Of a stretch of DNA of 64,000 nt, positions 44,070 to 51,361 are shown piece by piece. The position numbers and the translations under genes were made by a program. Under the pieces are notes generated by a model. It saw only the letters and a list, made by a program, of their open reading frames with translations, was not told the DNA's origin and did not search any database. Position 1 is the first letter of the stretch, and every line of letters begins with the position of its first letter. Source of the DNA: Silanimonas sp044377035. GTDB lineage: Bacteria > Pseudomonadota > Gammaproteobacteria > Xanthomonadales > Xanthomonadaceae. The stretch covers positions 100,354 through 164,353 of the forward strand of contig NZ_JBILJW010000005.1 in NCBI RefSeq assembly GCF_044377035.1, written 5' to 3'.

Positions 44070-45464
44070 GTGGCGGTTACCGGCAGCAAGTCCAAGGCGA
44101 AGACGGCCTACGTCTGCACCGATTGCGGTGCGAGTTACTCGAAGTGGCAGGGGCAGTGCGAAGCCTGCGGCGCGTGGAACACGCTGTCGGAGATCGTCGT
44201 CGAGCCGGTATCGGCGAAGTCGAATCCCCGCCACGGGAACTGGGCCGGCGTGCCGGAACAGGCCCGCATCACGCCGCTGGCATCGGTGAAGCACGAGGCC
44301 GAATCGCGCGTGTCCACCGGCATCGGCGAGCTTGATCGCGTGCTCGGCGGCGGGCTGGTCGAGGGCTCGGTGGTGCTGGTCGGCGGTGATCCCGGCATCG
44401 GCAAATCGACGCTGCTGCTGCAGGCCATTTCCGCCATGGCCGCGCGGGTTCCGGGCCTTTACGTCACCGGTGAAGAGAGCCTCTCGCAGGTCGCGGGTCG
44501 CGCGCAGCGCCTCGGCCTTGGCATCGACGGCGTGCAGGCGCTTGCCGAGACCTGCGTCGAGCGCATCCTCTCGCAGGCGGCGCAGGCCAAGCCGCGGCTG
44601 ATGATCGCCGATTCCATCCAGACCCTGTGGTCGGAACTGCTCACCGCGGCGCCCGGCTCGGTGAGCCAGGTGCGCGAGAGTGCGGCGAAACTGGTGCGCT
44701 TCGCGAAGGAAACCGGCACGGCCGTGTTCCTCGTCGGCCACGTCACCAAAGAGGGCGGCATTGCCGGCCCGCGCGTGCTCGAGCACATGGTCGACGCCGT
44801 CCTCTATTTCGAAGGCGAAGCCGGCAGCCGCTTCCGCGTGCTCCGCGCCTTCAAGAACCGCTTCGGCGCCGTCAATGAGCTCGGCGTGTTCGCGATGGGC
44901 GACAAGGGCCTGCGCGAGGTGTCGAATCCGTCGGCGATCTTCCTCTCCGGCGCGCGCTTGCCGCAGCCGGGCAGCGCGGTGATGGTGACCCGCGAAGGCA
45001 CGCGGCCGCTGTTGGTCGAGGTGCAGGCCCTCGTCGATCAATCCCCGCTCGCCAATCCGCGCCGCGTCGCGCTTGGCCTCGAGCAGAACCGCTTGGCGAT
45101 GCTGCTGGCGGTGCTGCATCGCCACGGCGGCGTCGGCGTGTTCGACCAGGATGTGTTCGTCAACGTTGTCGGCGGCATCCGCGTGCAGGAAACCGCCGCG
45201 GACCTGCCGGTGCTGCTTGCGGTGCTCAGCTCGTTGCGCGATCGCCCGTTGCCTGAGAAGACCATCGCGTTCGGCGAAGTTGGTCTATCCGGCGAATTGC
45301 GGCCGGTGCCGAATGGCGAGGAACGCCTGAAGGAGGCGTCGACGCACGGCTTCAAGCGCGCCGTGGTGCCGAAGGCCAACGCGCCGAAATCCGGCCGCGT
45401 CGGCGAGATGGAGGTGATCGGTGTCGAGCGGCTGTCGGAAGCGCTCGAGCAAGCCACGGGCTGA
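44070..45464 (+). CDS. radA: DNA repair protein RadA (Sms)
   Basis: 464 residues from GTG 44070, with AAGGAG seven bases upstream; the earlier in-frame ATG (44016) lacks this. A RecA-like helicase that aids branch migration of recombination intermediates. It has an N-terminal zinc finger 'CTDCGASYSKWQGQCEACGAW', Walker A 'GGDPGIGKSTLLLQ', the RadA motif 'KNRFG' and a C-terminal Lon protease-like domain ('GGIRVQETAADLPVLLAVLSS', 'FGEVGLSGELRPV') that lacks protease residues. It is 15 bp upstream of the DUF1444 gene. Confidence 0.96.
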   Translation: MAVTGSKSKAKTAYVCTDCGASYSKWQGQCEACGAWNTLSEIVVEPVSAKSNPRHGNWAGVPEQARITPLASVKHEAESRVSTGIGELDRVLGGGLVEGSVVLVGGDPGIGKSTLLLQAISAMAARVPGLYVTGEESLSQVAGRAQRLGLGIDGVQALAETCVERILSQAAQAKPRLMIADSIQTLWSELLTAAPGSVSQVRESAAKLVRFAKETGTAVFLVGHVTKEGGIAGPRVLEHMVDAVLYFEGEAGSRFRVLRAFKNRFGAVNELGVFAMGDKGLREVSNPSAIFLSGARLPQPGSAVMVTREGTRPLLVEVQALVDQSPLANPRRVALGLEQNRLAMLLAVLHRHGGVGVFDQDVFVNVVGGIRVQETAADLPVLLAVLSSLRDRPLPEKTIAFGEVGLSGELRPVPNGEERLKEASTHGFKRAVVPKANAPKSGRVGEMEVIGVERLSEALEQATG

Positions 45465-45479
45465 GCAGGAGGGTCGACG

Positions 45480-46331
45480 ATGGGATGGTGGGACGCACTG
45501 AAGTCCGCGATGTTCGGGGCGCCACGTCCGGCGCTCGATCCGGACGCCTTCACCGAGGACATGGCCAGCCGCCTGCGCGCCGCGATGCCGGGTCGGACGG
45601 TGGCCGTCAGCAGCCGCCTTTCGCTTTCGATCGAGGGCGCGGAAGGCCTGCAGCAGGTGTTCCTCGACAACGCCTACCGCTTCGCGGCCGAGGCGGCCGA
45701 CGACGCCGGACGCGAGGCCGTCATCGCAGCCTGGTTGGCTTCGAGCACCGGGGCTGCCGCGAGTGACGCGGCCGGCATCGACGACATCGTGCCCGTGTTG
45801 AAGTCGCCCGACTGGTTCGATGCGTTGCCGGTGCGCGAGGACGGTCGCCCCGTTGGCCATCGCAGCGAAGCACTCAACGCGCACCTCGCCATCGTCTATG
45901 CCATCGACACGCCGCACAACGTCGCCTATGTCGGCGAAGACTGGTTCGTCGATCGCGGCATCGGTGTCGAAGGCCTGCGTCGTCGCGCCGTCGACAACCT
46001 GCGCGCGAAGTTGACGCGCCTCGAGGTGCAGCGCGGCGGCGGGCTGAACATGGTCGTCGCTGGCGGCTACTACGAAGCCTCGATCGTGCTTCTTGACGAA
46101 TTCTGGGTTCGGGAGAGGGAACGCCTCCGCGGCGACCCGGTGATCGCGATTCCCGCGCGCGACGTCCTCGTGTTCGGCGACAGCGCCGACCCCAAGGTCG
46201 TCGCCGAGCTTCGCCGATACGCGACCGAAATCCACGCCGATGCGGCCTACGCCCTCTCGCCGGTGCTTTTCCAGCGTTTCGCGGACGGGCGCATCGAGCC
46301 CTTCCAGCCCTCGGAGCGCATCGAGGCCTGA
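45480..46331 (+). CDS. DUF1444 (YtpQ-like) protein
   Basis: 283 residues, soluble, no signal peptide. It resembles the YtpQ/DUF1444 family: an N-terminal segment 'AFTEDMASRLRAAMPGRTVAV', central 'HLAIVYAIDTPHNVAYVGEDWF' and 'LRRRAVDNLRAKLTRLEV', and 'RDVLVFGDSADPKVVAELRRYA' near the end. Function unknown. Immediate proximity to radA suggests a shared transcript. It converges with a CcsA-like gene 13 bp away, with no terminator visible. Confidence 0.78.
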   Translation: MGWWDALKSAMFGAPRPALDPDAFTEDMASRLRAAMPGRTVAVSSRLSLSIEGAEGLQQVFLDNAYRFAAEAADDAGREAVIAAWLASSTGAAASDAAGIDDIVPVLKSPDWFDALPVREDGRPVGHRSEALNAHLAIVYAIDTPHNVAYVGEDWFVDRGIGVEGLRRRAVDNLRAKLTRLEVQRGGGLNMVVAGGYYEASIVLLDEFWVRERERLRGDPVIAIPARDVLVFGDSADPKVVAELRRYATEIHADAAYALSPVLFQRFADGRIEPFQPSERIEA

Positions 46332-46343
46332 GGCGGTGGACGC

Positions 46344-47150
46344 TCAGCGCGCGAGCAGGAACTCGTAGACGAAGCGGCTGCCGAAGAACGCCAGCCCAAG
46401 CAGCAGCATGGCGGCGAGCGTCCAGCGTGCTGCCTTGGCCCCGCGCCAACCCCAGCGCCAATGGCCGAACAGCAGGGTGGCCAGCACCGTCCAGCTGAGC
46501 AGCGACAGCACGGTCTTGTGCATCAGGTGCTGGGCGAACAGGTTCTCGACGAACACCAGGCCCATCGCCAATGCCAGCGTCAGCAAGGCGAAGGCCGCGA
46601 CCAGCGTACGGAACAGTAGGCTCTCCGACTGCGTGAGCGGCGGCAGGATCCGCACGATGCCGGTGATGCGTCGCTGCCGCAGCGCGCGTTCCTGCAGCCA
46701 CAGGCCGGCTGCGAAAAGCGCGGCCAAGGCAAGGGCTGCGTAGGCCAGCAGGGCCAGCCACGCGTGCATCAGGATCGGCCAGGGGAGGTCGTTGCTGCCG
46801 CTGCCGGGCTGCGCGCCGAGGGCGTACGTCAGCACGCAGGCCGCTGCCACGGGGAACACCACCACACCGAGGGCTTCGAGCCGTTCCAGCTTCGCCGCCG
46901 CGACGGTCAGGGCCGCCATGCCAAGGCTCACGAGGGAGAGCGCCGCGAAGAAGTGCAGGTCCGGTGCCCCCTTCACGTGCCCGGCCCAAGCGTGAAGGCC
47001 GAGCTGCAGCAGGACGCCGTTGCCGGCGAGCAGGAGGGGCCACAGCGCGCCGTGCGCCGATCCGCCGGCCTGCAGGCGACGCACCAGCCCGAAGGCGGCG
47101 AGCGCGTAGGCGAGCGCGGCGAAGGCCGCGAGGATCAGGTCGGTGGGCAT
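46344..47150 (-). CDS. CcsA/YpjD-like cytochrome c assembly membrane protein
   Basis: 268 residues with about eight membrane helices. It belongs to the CcsA/CcmC superfamily (often called YpjD), a family linked to haem handling. The conserved region 'WPILMHAWLALLAYAALALAALFAAGLWLQERALR' and later 'LFVENLFAQHLMHKTVLSLLSW' carry His residues typical of these haem-handling proteins. Its exact substrate is not established. The gene is divergent from ffh, as in many proteobacteria where it neighbours the SRP gene. Confidence 0.85.
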   Translation of the reverse strand: MPTDLILAAFAALAYALAAFGLVRRLQAGGSAHGALWPLLLAGNGVLLQLGLHAWAGHVKGAPDLHFFAALSLVSLGMAALTVAAAKLERLEALGVVVFPVAAACVLTYALGAQPGSGSNDLPWPILMHAWLALLAYAALALAALFAAGLWLQERALRQRRITGIVRILPPLTQSESLLFRTLVAAFALLTLALAMGLVFVENLFAQHLMHKTVLSLLSWTVLATLLFGHWRWGWRGAKAARWTLAAMLLLGLAFFGSRFVYEFLLAR

Positions 47151-47208
47151 GGCCGAAGTGTCGCACAGGGCTCCTCGAGACGAGAACGCCTCGCATCGGC
47201 CCCGGGGC

Positions 47209-47214
47209 TATACT
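47209..47214 (+). promoter_or_regulatory. Putative ffh promoter (-10)
   Basis: TATACT in 'GGCTATACTTCG', 40 bp before the ffh start. No clear -35 is visible. Confidence 0.45.
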
Positions 47215-47254
47215 TCGCGCCCCGCTTTACCGCGTCCCTGCAGCGCTTTCCGCC

Positions 47255-48631
47255 ATGTTCGAGTCCCTCACCCAGCGCCTTTCCGGCACCCTCCAGCGCC
47301 TCCGCGGCCGCGGCCGCCTGAGCGAGGAGAACATCCGCGAGAGCCTGCGCGAGGTCCGTATCGCCCTGCTCGAGGCCGATGTCGCCCTGCCGGTGGTGCA
47401 GGCCCTGATCGAGCGCATCAAGGTGCGCGCGGTCGGGCAGGAGGTGTTGCAGTCGCTCACCCCCGGCCAAGCCCTGATCAAGGTCGTCCGCGACGAGATG
47501 ACGCTGGTGATGGGCGGGCAGGGGGCCGAGCTCTCGCTGGCCCAGCAGCCGCCGGCGGTGATCCTGATGGCCGGCCTGCAGGGTGCCGGCAAGACGACGA
47601 CGGTTGGCAAGCTCGCCAAGCACCTGAAGGAGCGCCGAAAGAAGAAGGTGATGGTGGTGAGCTGCGACGTCTATCGTCCGGCCGCCATCGCCCAGCTCGA
47701 AACGCTCGCCGGCCAGGTCGGCGCGCTGTTCCATCCGTCCGAAGCCGGCCAGAAGCCGGTCGATATCGCCCGCGCGGCCATCGACGCCGCCAAGCGGAAT
47801 GTCGCCGACGTCCTGATCGTCGACACCGCGGGCCGTTTGGCCATCGATGCGGAAATGATGGCGGAGATCAAGGCGCTGCACGCCGCGGTCGATCCGATCG
47901 AGACCCTGTTCGTCGTCGACGCGATGACCGGCCAGGACGCCGCCAACACCGCCAAGGCATTCGCCGAGGCGCTGCCGCTGACCGGCGTCGTGCTCACCAA
48001 GACCGACGGCGACGCCCGCGGCGGTGCCGCGCTGTCCGTGCGCTACATCACCGGCAAGCCGATCAAGTTCGTCGGTGTTGGCGAGAAGCCGGACGGCCTC
48101 GACGTGTTCCATCCGGATCGCGCCGCCAGCCGCATCCTCGACATGGGCGACGTGCTGTCGCTGGTCGAGGAGGTCGAGCGCAGCGTCGACAAGGACAAGG
48201 CTGCGAAGCTCGCCGAGAAGGTCGCCAAGGGCAAGCGCTTCGACCTGAACGACCTGCGCGACCAGATGCTGCAGATGCAGAACATGGGCGGCCTGGCTGG
48301 CCTCATGGACAAGCTGCCCGGCATGGGCCAGGTCCCAGACAGCGTGAAGGCGCAGGTCACCGGCAAGGAAGTGCCGCGGATGATCGCGATCATCAACTCG
48401 ATGACGCCGAAGGAACGCCGCAATCCCGATCTGCTGAACGGCTCCCGCAAGGCCCGCATTGCCAAGGGATCCGGCACCAGCCCGGCCCAGGTGAACCAGG
48501 TCTACAAGCAGTGGCAGCAGATGGAGAAGATGATGTCCAAGCTGTCGCGTGGCGGCATGAAGGGCATGCTGCGCGGCATGCAGGGGATGATGGGCGGCCG
48601 GGGCTTCCCGGGTGGCGGCTTCCCGCGCTGA
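47255..48631 (+). CDS. ffh: Signal recognition particle protein Ffh
   Basis: 458 residues from ATG 47255. A GTPase that with 4.5S RNA targets nascent membrane proteins to FtsY. The N domain is followed by the G domain with G1 'GLQGAGKTTTVGKLA', 'CDVYRPAAIAQLETL', G3 'DTAGRL' and G4 'TKTDGDARGGAALSV'. The Met-rich M domain (from about 325) includes 'QMLQMQNMGGLAGLMDKLPGMG' (48270-48330) and the 'MTPKERRNP' and 'RIAKGSGTS' helices. The C-terminal 'GMKGMLRGMQGMMGGRG' is typical. The 4.5S RNA gene itself is not in this window. Confidence 0.97.
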   Translation: MFESLTQRLSGTLQRLRGRGRLSEENIRESLREVRIALLEADVALPVVQALIERIKVRAVGQEVLQSLTPGQALIKVVRDEMTLVMGGQGAELSLAQQPPAVILMAGLQGAGKTTTVGKLAKHLKERRKKKVMVVSCDVYRPAAIAQLETLAGQVGALFHPSEAGQKPVDIARAAIDAAKRNVADVLIVDTAGRLAIDAEMMAEIKALHAAVDPIETLFVVDAMTGQDAANTAKAFAEALPLTGVVLTKTDGDARGGAALSVRYITGKPIKFVGVGEKPDGLDVFHPDRAASRILDMGDVLSLVEEVERSVDKDKAAKLAEKVAKGKRFDLNDLRDQMLQMQNMGGLAGLMDKLPGMGQVPDSVKAQVTGKEVPRMIAIINSMTPKERRNPDLLNGSRKARIAKGSGTSPAQVNQVYKQWQQMEKMMSKLSRGGMKGMLRGMQGMMGGRGFPGGGFPR

Positions 48632-48691
48632 GGGCTGGCACGGCGAGCCTGAACGGCGTCCCGGTGTTGCAGCCCGTCCTGATGCTCGGCT

Positions 48692-48720
48692 TTGCCTTTT
48701 GGGGCTGGCCCCGCTAGACT
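48692..48720 (+). promoter_or_regulatory. Promoter of the rpsP-rimM-trmD operon
   Basis: -35 TTGCCT (48692-48697), a 17-bp spacer and -10 TAGACT (48715-48720). The bases that follow, TTCCAATTCCCTGC, nearly match those after the rplU -10. Confidence 0.7.
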
Positions 48721-48729
48721 TTCCAATTC

Positions 48730-48768
48730 CCTGCCCCTGAACGGGCAGGTATGACCCCAAGAACTACA
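48730..48768 (+). promoter_or_regulatory. rpsP leader: hairpin plus AAGAACTACA element
   Basis: A 7-bp hairpin (CCTGCCC, six-base loop, GGGCAGG, 48730-48749) sits at the predicted 5' end of the mRNA. The decamer AAGAACTACA follows at 48759-48768, ending 12 nt before the rpsP ATG. No Shine-Dalgarno is visible between it and the ATG. Confidence 0.55.
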
Positions 48769-48780
48769 GAGCAAACAGCA

Positions 48781-49029
48781 ATGGTCAAGATCCGCCTGGC
48801 TCGCGGTGGCGCCAAGAAGGCCCCCTTCTACCACGTCGTCGTCACCGACGGCCGCAACGCCCGCGATGGCCGCAACATCGAGCGCGTCGGTTACTACAAC
48901 CCGGTCGCCCGTGGTGGCGAGAAGCGCGTCGAAATCGACTCCGATCGCGTGAAGCATTGGGTGTCGCACGGCGCGCAGATGACCGACAAGGTCGCGCTGC
49001 TGGTCAAGGAAGCGGCCAAGGCCGCTTGA
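48781..49029 (+). CDS. rpsP: 30S ribosomal protein S16
   Basis: 82 residues, matching the 82 of E. coli S16. 'MVKIRLARGGAKKAPFYHVV', 'DGRNIERVGYYNPVARGG' and 'RVKHWVSHGAQMTDKV' are canonical. It binds 16S rRNA and supports 30S assembly. It heads rpsP-rimM-trmD-rplS, the standard gammaproteobacterial order. Confidence 0.98.
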   Translation: MVKIRLARGGAKKAPFYHVVVTDGRNARDGRNIERVGYYNPVARGGEKRVEIDSDRVKHWVSHGAQMTDKVALLVKEAAKAA

Positions 49030-49070
49030 TCCCGTTGCGCCATCCTTCCGCGATGGCGCACGAGACCTGA

Positions 49071-49577
49071 ATGAGCACCGAGCGCCGCATCCTGTTGGGC
49101 AGGGTGGTCGGCGCGTTCGGCGTTCGGGGTGAGCTGAAGCTCGAGTCCTGGACGAGTCCCCGTGACGCGCTGTTCCGCTACAAGCCCTTGATCCTCGTCC
49201 ATCGTGGCGAGGAAAGCCTCGTGTCCGGGGCGAAGGGCAAAGTGAACCCGAACGGTTCGGTCACCGCCCGCCTCCCCGACGTGGAAACCCGCGACGACGC
49301 CGAGGCCATCGTCGGCGCCGAGATCTGGGTGCTGCGCTCGCAGCTGCCGCCCTCGAAGCCCGGCGAGTACTACTGGGTCGACCTCGAGGGCCTGAAGGTC
49401 GCGACGGTCGAGGGTGTCGAACTCGGCACCATTGCCCATCTGTTCAACAACGGCGCCAACGACGTCATCGCCATCAAGGGCGAGCGCGAGCGCTATCTGC
49501 CTTACACCCCGGACGTCGTGCGCGAGGTCGACCTCGACGGCGGCCGGATGGTCGTCGACTGGGATCCCGAGTTCTGA
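49071..49577 (+). CDS. rimM: 16S rRNA processing factor RimM
   Basis: 168 residues. RimM binds S19 and helps mature the 30S head. It has the N-terminal RimM domain ('ILLGRVVGAFGVRGELKLESWT', 49086-49150) and a C-terminal PRC-barrel ('PGEYYWVDLEGLKVATVEGVELGTIAHLFNNGAND', with 'RYLPYTPDVVREVDL'). It lies 41 bp after rpsP and 11 bp before trmD. Confidence 0.96.
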   Translation: MSTERRILLGRVVGAFGVRGELKLESWTSPRDALFRYKPLILVHRGEESLVSGAKGKVNPNGSVTARLPDVETRDDAEAIVGAEIWVLRSQLPPSKPGEYYWVDLEGLKVATVEGVELGTIAHLFNNGANDVIAIKGERERYLPYTPDVVREVDLDGGRMVVDWDPEF

Positions 49578-49588
49578 TCGGCGCGCCC

Positions 49589-50341
49589 ATGCGCATCGAC
49601 GTCCTCACGCTGTTCCCGGATTTCATTGCCCAAGCGGCTGGTGTCGGCGTGGTCGGTCGCGCCGCCGAGCGCGGGCTGATCGCGGTGAAGGGCTGGAACC
49701 CGCGCGACTACGCCACCGGCAATTACCGGCGCGTCGACGAGCGGCCGTTCGGCGGTGGCCCGGGCATGTTGATGCTGCCCGAGCCCCTCGAAACCTGCCT
49801 GGCCGCAGCACGTGCCGACGGTGCCTCCGGCCCGGTTATCTATCTCTCGCCGCAGGGGCCGCGCTTCACCCAGGCCAAGGCCCGGTCGCTGGCGTCGTTG
49901 CCCGGGTTCATGCTGCTGTGCGGCCGCTACGAGGGCGTCGACGAGCGCTTCCTCGACGCGCATGTCGATGAAGAGTTGTCGATCGGCGATTACGTGCTGT
50001 CCGGCGGTGAGCTGGGCGCGGCCGTGGTCATCGATGCCGTGGGCCGCCTGCTCGACGGCGCCCTCAACGACGCGGCTTCGGCGGTGCAGGACAGTTTCGA
50101 GGACGGCCTGCTGGACTGCCCGCATTACACTCGCTCGGAGACCCTCGGCACCGACGGCGTGCCGGAGGTCCTGCTCTCCGGCGACCACGCGAAGATCGCC
50201 CGCTGGCGCCGGCAGCAGTCCCTGGGCCGGACCTGGCTCCGCCGCCCGGACCTTCTGGCCCGGATGGATCTGAGCCGGCAGGACCGGGCCCTGCTCGCCG
50301 AATTCATCGCCCGTCAAGTTTCGAGCCCCGACAGCCCCTAG
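49589..50341 (+). CDS. trmD: tRNA (guanine-N1-)-methyltransferase TrmD
   Basis: 250 residues. It makes m1G37 in tRNAs whose G37 follows G36, which prevents +1 frameshifting. A SPOUT enzyme with 'MRIDVLTLFPDFI', 'DERPFGGGPGMLMLPEPL', 'YLSPQGPRFTQAKA', 'LLCGRYEGVDERFLDAHVDEE' and the knot 'SIGDYVLSGGELGAAVVIDA' with 'SFEDGLLDCPHYTR'. The catalytic Asp in 'DCPHYTRS' region is present. Confidence 0.98.
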   Translation: MRIDVLTLFPDFIAQAAGVGVVGRAAERGLIAVKGWNPRDYATGNYRRVDERPFGGGPGMLMLPEPLETCLAAARADGASGPVIYLSPQGPRFTQAKARSLASLPGFMLLCGRYEGVDERFLDAHVDEELSIGDYVLSGGELGAAVVIDAVGRLLDGALNDAASAVQDSFEDGLLDCPHYTRSETLGTDGVPEVLLSGDHAKIARWRRQQSLGRTWLRRPDLLARMDLSRQDRALLAEFIARQVSSPDSP

Positions 50342-50372
50342 CGCCGGCTGTCAAGACGGGGGTATACTTTCC

Positions 50373-50422
50373 GACTCGCCCGGGCTACGTGCCTGCGTGG
50401 CGCGGCATCTATAAGAACTACA
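50373..50422 (+). promoter_or_regulatory. rplS promoter (-10) and AAGAACTACA leader element
   Basis: TATACT (50373-50378) followed by TTCCGACTC resembles the rplU and rpsP starts. The leader has a small hairpin (GCTACG with CGTGGC, around 50384-50401) and then AAGAACTACA at 50413-50422, ending 13 nt before the rplS ATG. An AGG follows as a weak SD. An internal promoter before rplS is therefore likely. Confidence 0.6.
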
Positions 50423-50435
50423 CAGGTTTAAAGCC

Positions 50436-50813
50436 ATGAGCCAGCTCAACAAGTCGATCGTCGCCCAGTTCGAGGCCGAGCAGATCCAGCGTCAGCTTCC
50501 CGCGTTCAGCCCGGGCGACACCGTGATCGTCAACGTCAAGGTGAAGGAAGGCAACCGCGAGCGCGTGCAGGCCTTCGAAGGCGTGGTCATCGCCAAGAAG
50601 AACGGCGGCCTGAACTCCTCGTTCACCGTCCGCAAGATCTCGCACGGCTTCGGCGTCGAGCGCGTGTTCCAGACCCACAGCCCGATCATCGACTCCGTCG
50701 AAGTGAAGCGCTACGGCAAGGTCCGCGCCGGCAAGCTGTACTACCTGCGTGATCTCGAAGGCAAGGCGGCGCGCATCAAGGAAGACCTGGCGGCTCGCAA
50801 GTCGGCCCAGTAA
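50436..50813 (+). CDS. rplS: 50S ribosomal protein L19
   Basis: 125 residues. L19 sits at the 30S-50S interface. 'FSPGDTVIVNVKVKEGNRERVQAFEGVVIAKKNGGLNSSFTVRK' (50505-50637) and 'SHGFGVERVFQTHSPIIDSVEV' are diagnostic. The C-terminus ('AARIKEDLAARKSAQ') is slightly longer than in E. coli. A terminator follows. Confidence 0.98.
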   Translation: MSQLNKSIVAQFEAEQIQRQLPAFSPGDTVIVNVKVKEGNRERVQAFEGVVIAKKNGGLNSSFTVRKISHGFGVERVFQTHSPIIDSVEVKRYGKVRAGKLYYLRDLEGKAARIKEDLAARKSAQ

Positions 50814-50840
50814 TCCCGGCCGCGCTAGCGCCAACCCCGG

Positions 50841-50870
50841 ACGGCCGCCTCGCGCGGCCGTTCGTGTTTC
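50841..50870 (+). terminator. Probable terminator after rplS
   Basis: An 8-bp stem, ACGGCCGC and GCGGCCGT, with a five-base loop is followed by TCGTGTTTC. The T-tract is weak. It is 27 bp after the rplS stop. Confidence 0.6.
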
Positions 50871-50884
50871 CGGCCTCCGTCTCC

Positions 50885-51358
50885 ATGATCCTTCCGACAC
50901 GACGACGCCACCGCCGATTCGAAGCGTCCGCCGGCACGCCTTCGGGGGCTGCGGGTCCTGCTGCCGAAGACGCCTCGGGCGTGCGTCTCGATCTCTGGCT
51001 CTGGGCGGCGCGCTTCTTCAAGACCCGCGCGCTCGCGAAGAAGGCCATCGAACTCGGCCAGGTGCGCATCGACGGCCAGACCCTGAAGCCGAGTCGCACG
51101 GTACGCCCCGGCGTCGTGCTCGCCGTCGAGCGGGCTGGCGAGCGCTACGAGGTCGAAGTCCGCGGGGTCGCCGAACAGCGCGGCCCGGCCAGCGTGGCGC
51201 AGCAGCTGTACGTTGAATCCGAAGCGTCGATCGCCGCCCGCCTTGCGGAGCGCGAGAAACGGCGTTTCGAAGCACAGGGCTACCAGCCGCCCGAGACGCG
51301 CCCGAACAAGCGCCAACGCCGCCTGATCCAGGCCTTGGGCGACCTCGACGCGCTGTAA
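50885..51358 (+). CDS. hslR: Hsp15-like S4-domain RNA-binding protein
   Basis: 157 residues from ATG 50885 (a GTG 21 bp upstream is possible). The S4 domain 'RLDLWLWAARFFKTRALAKKAIELGQVRIDGQTLKPSR' (50988-51100) matches Hsp15, which in E. coli binds free 50S subunits that carry peptidyl-tRNA and recycles them. The C-terminal 'FEAQGYQPPETRPNKRQRRLI' is the Hsp15 type. The first 35 residues are Arg/Ala-rich and unconserved. It converges with mutS three bases away. Confidence 0.87.
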   Translation: MILPTRRRHRRFEASAGTPSGAAGPAAEDASGVRLDLWLWAARFFKTRALAKKAIELGQVRIDGQTLKPSRTVRPGVVLAVERAGERYEVEVRGVAEQRGPASVAQQLYVESEASIAARLAEREKRRFEAQGYQPPETRPNKRQRRLIQALGDLDAL

Positions 51359-51361
51359 CGG

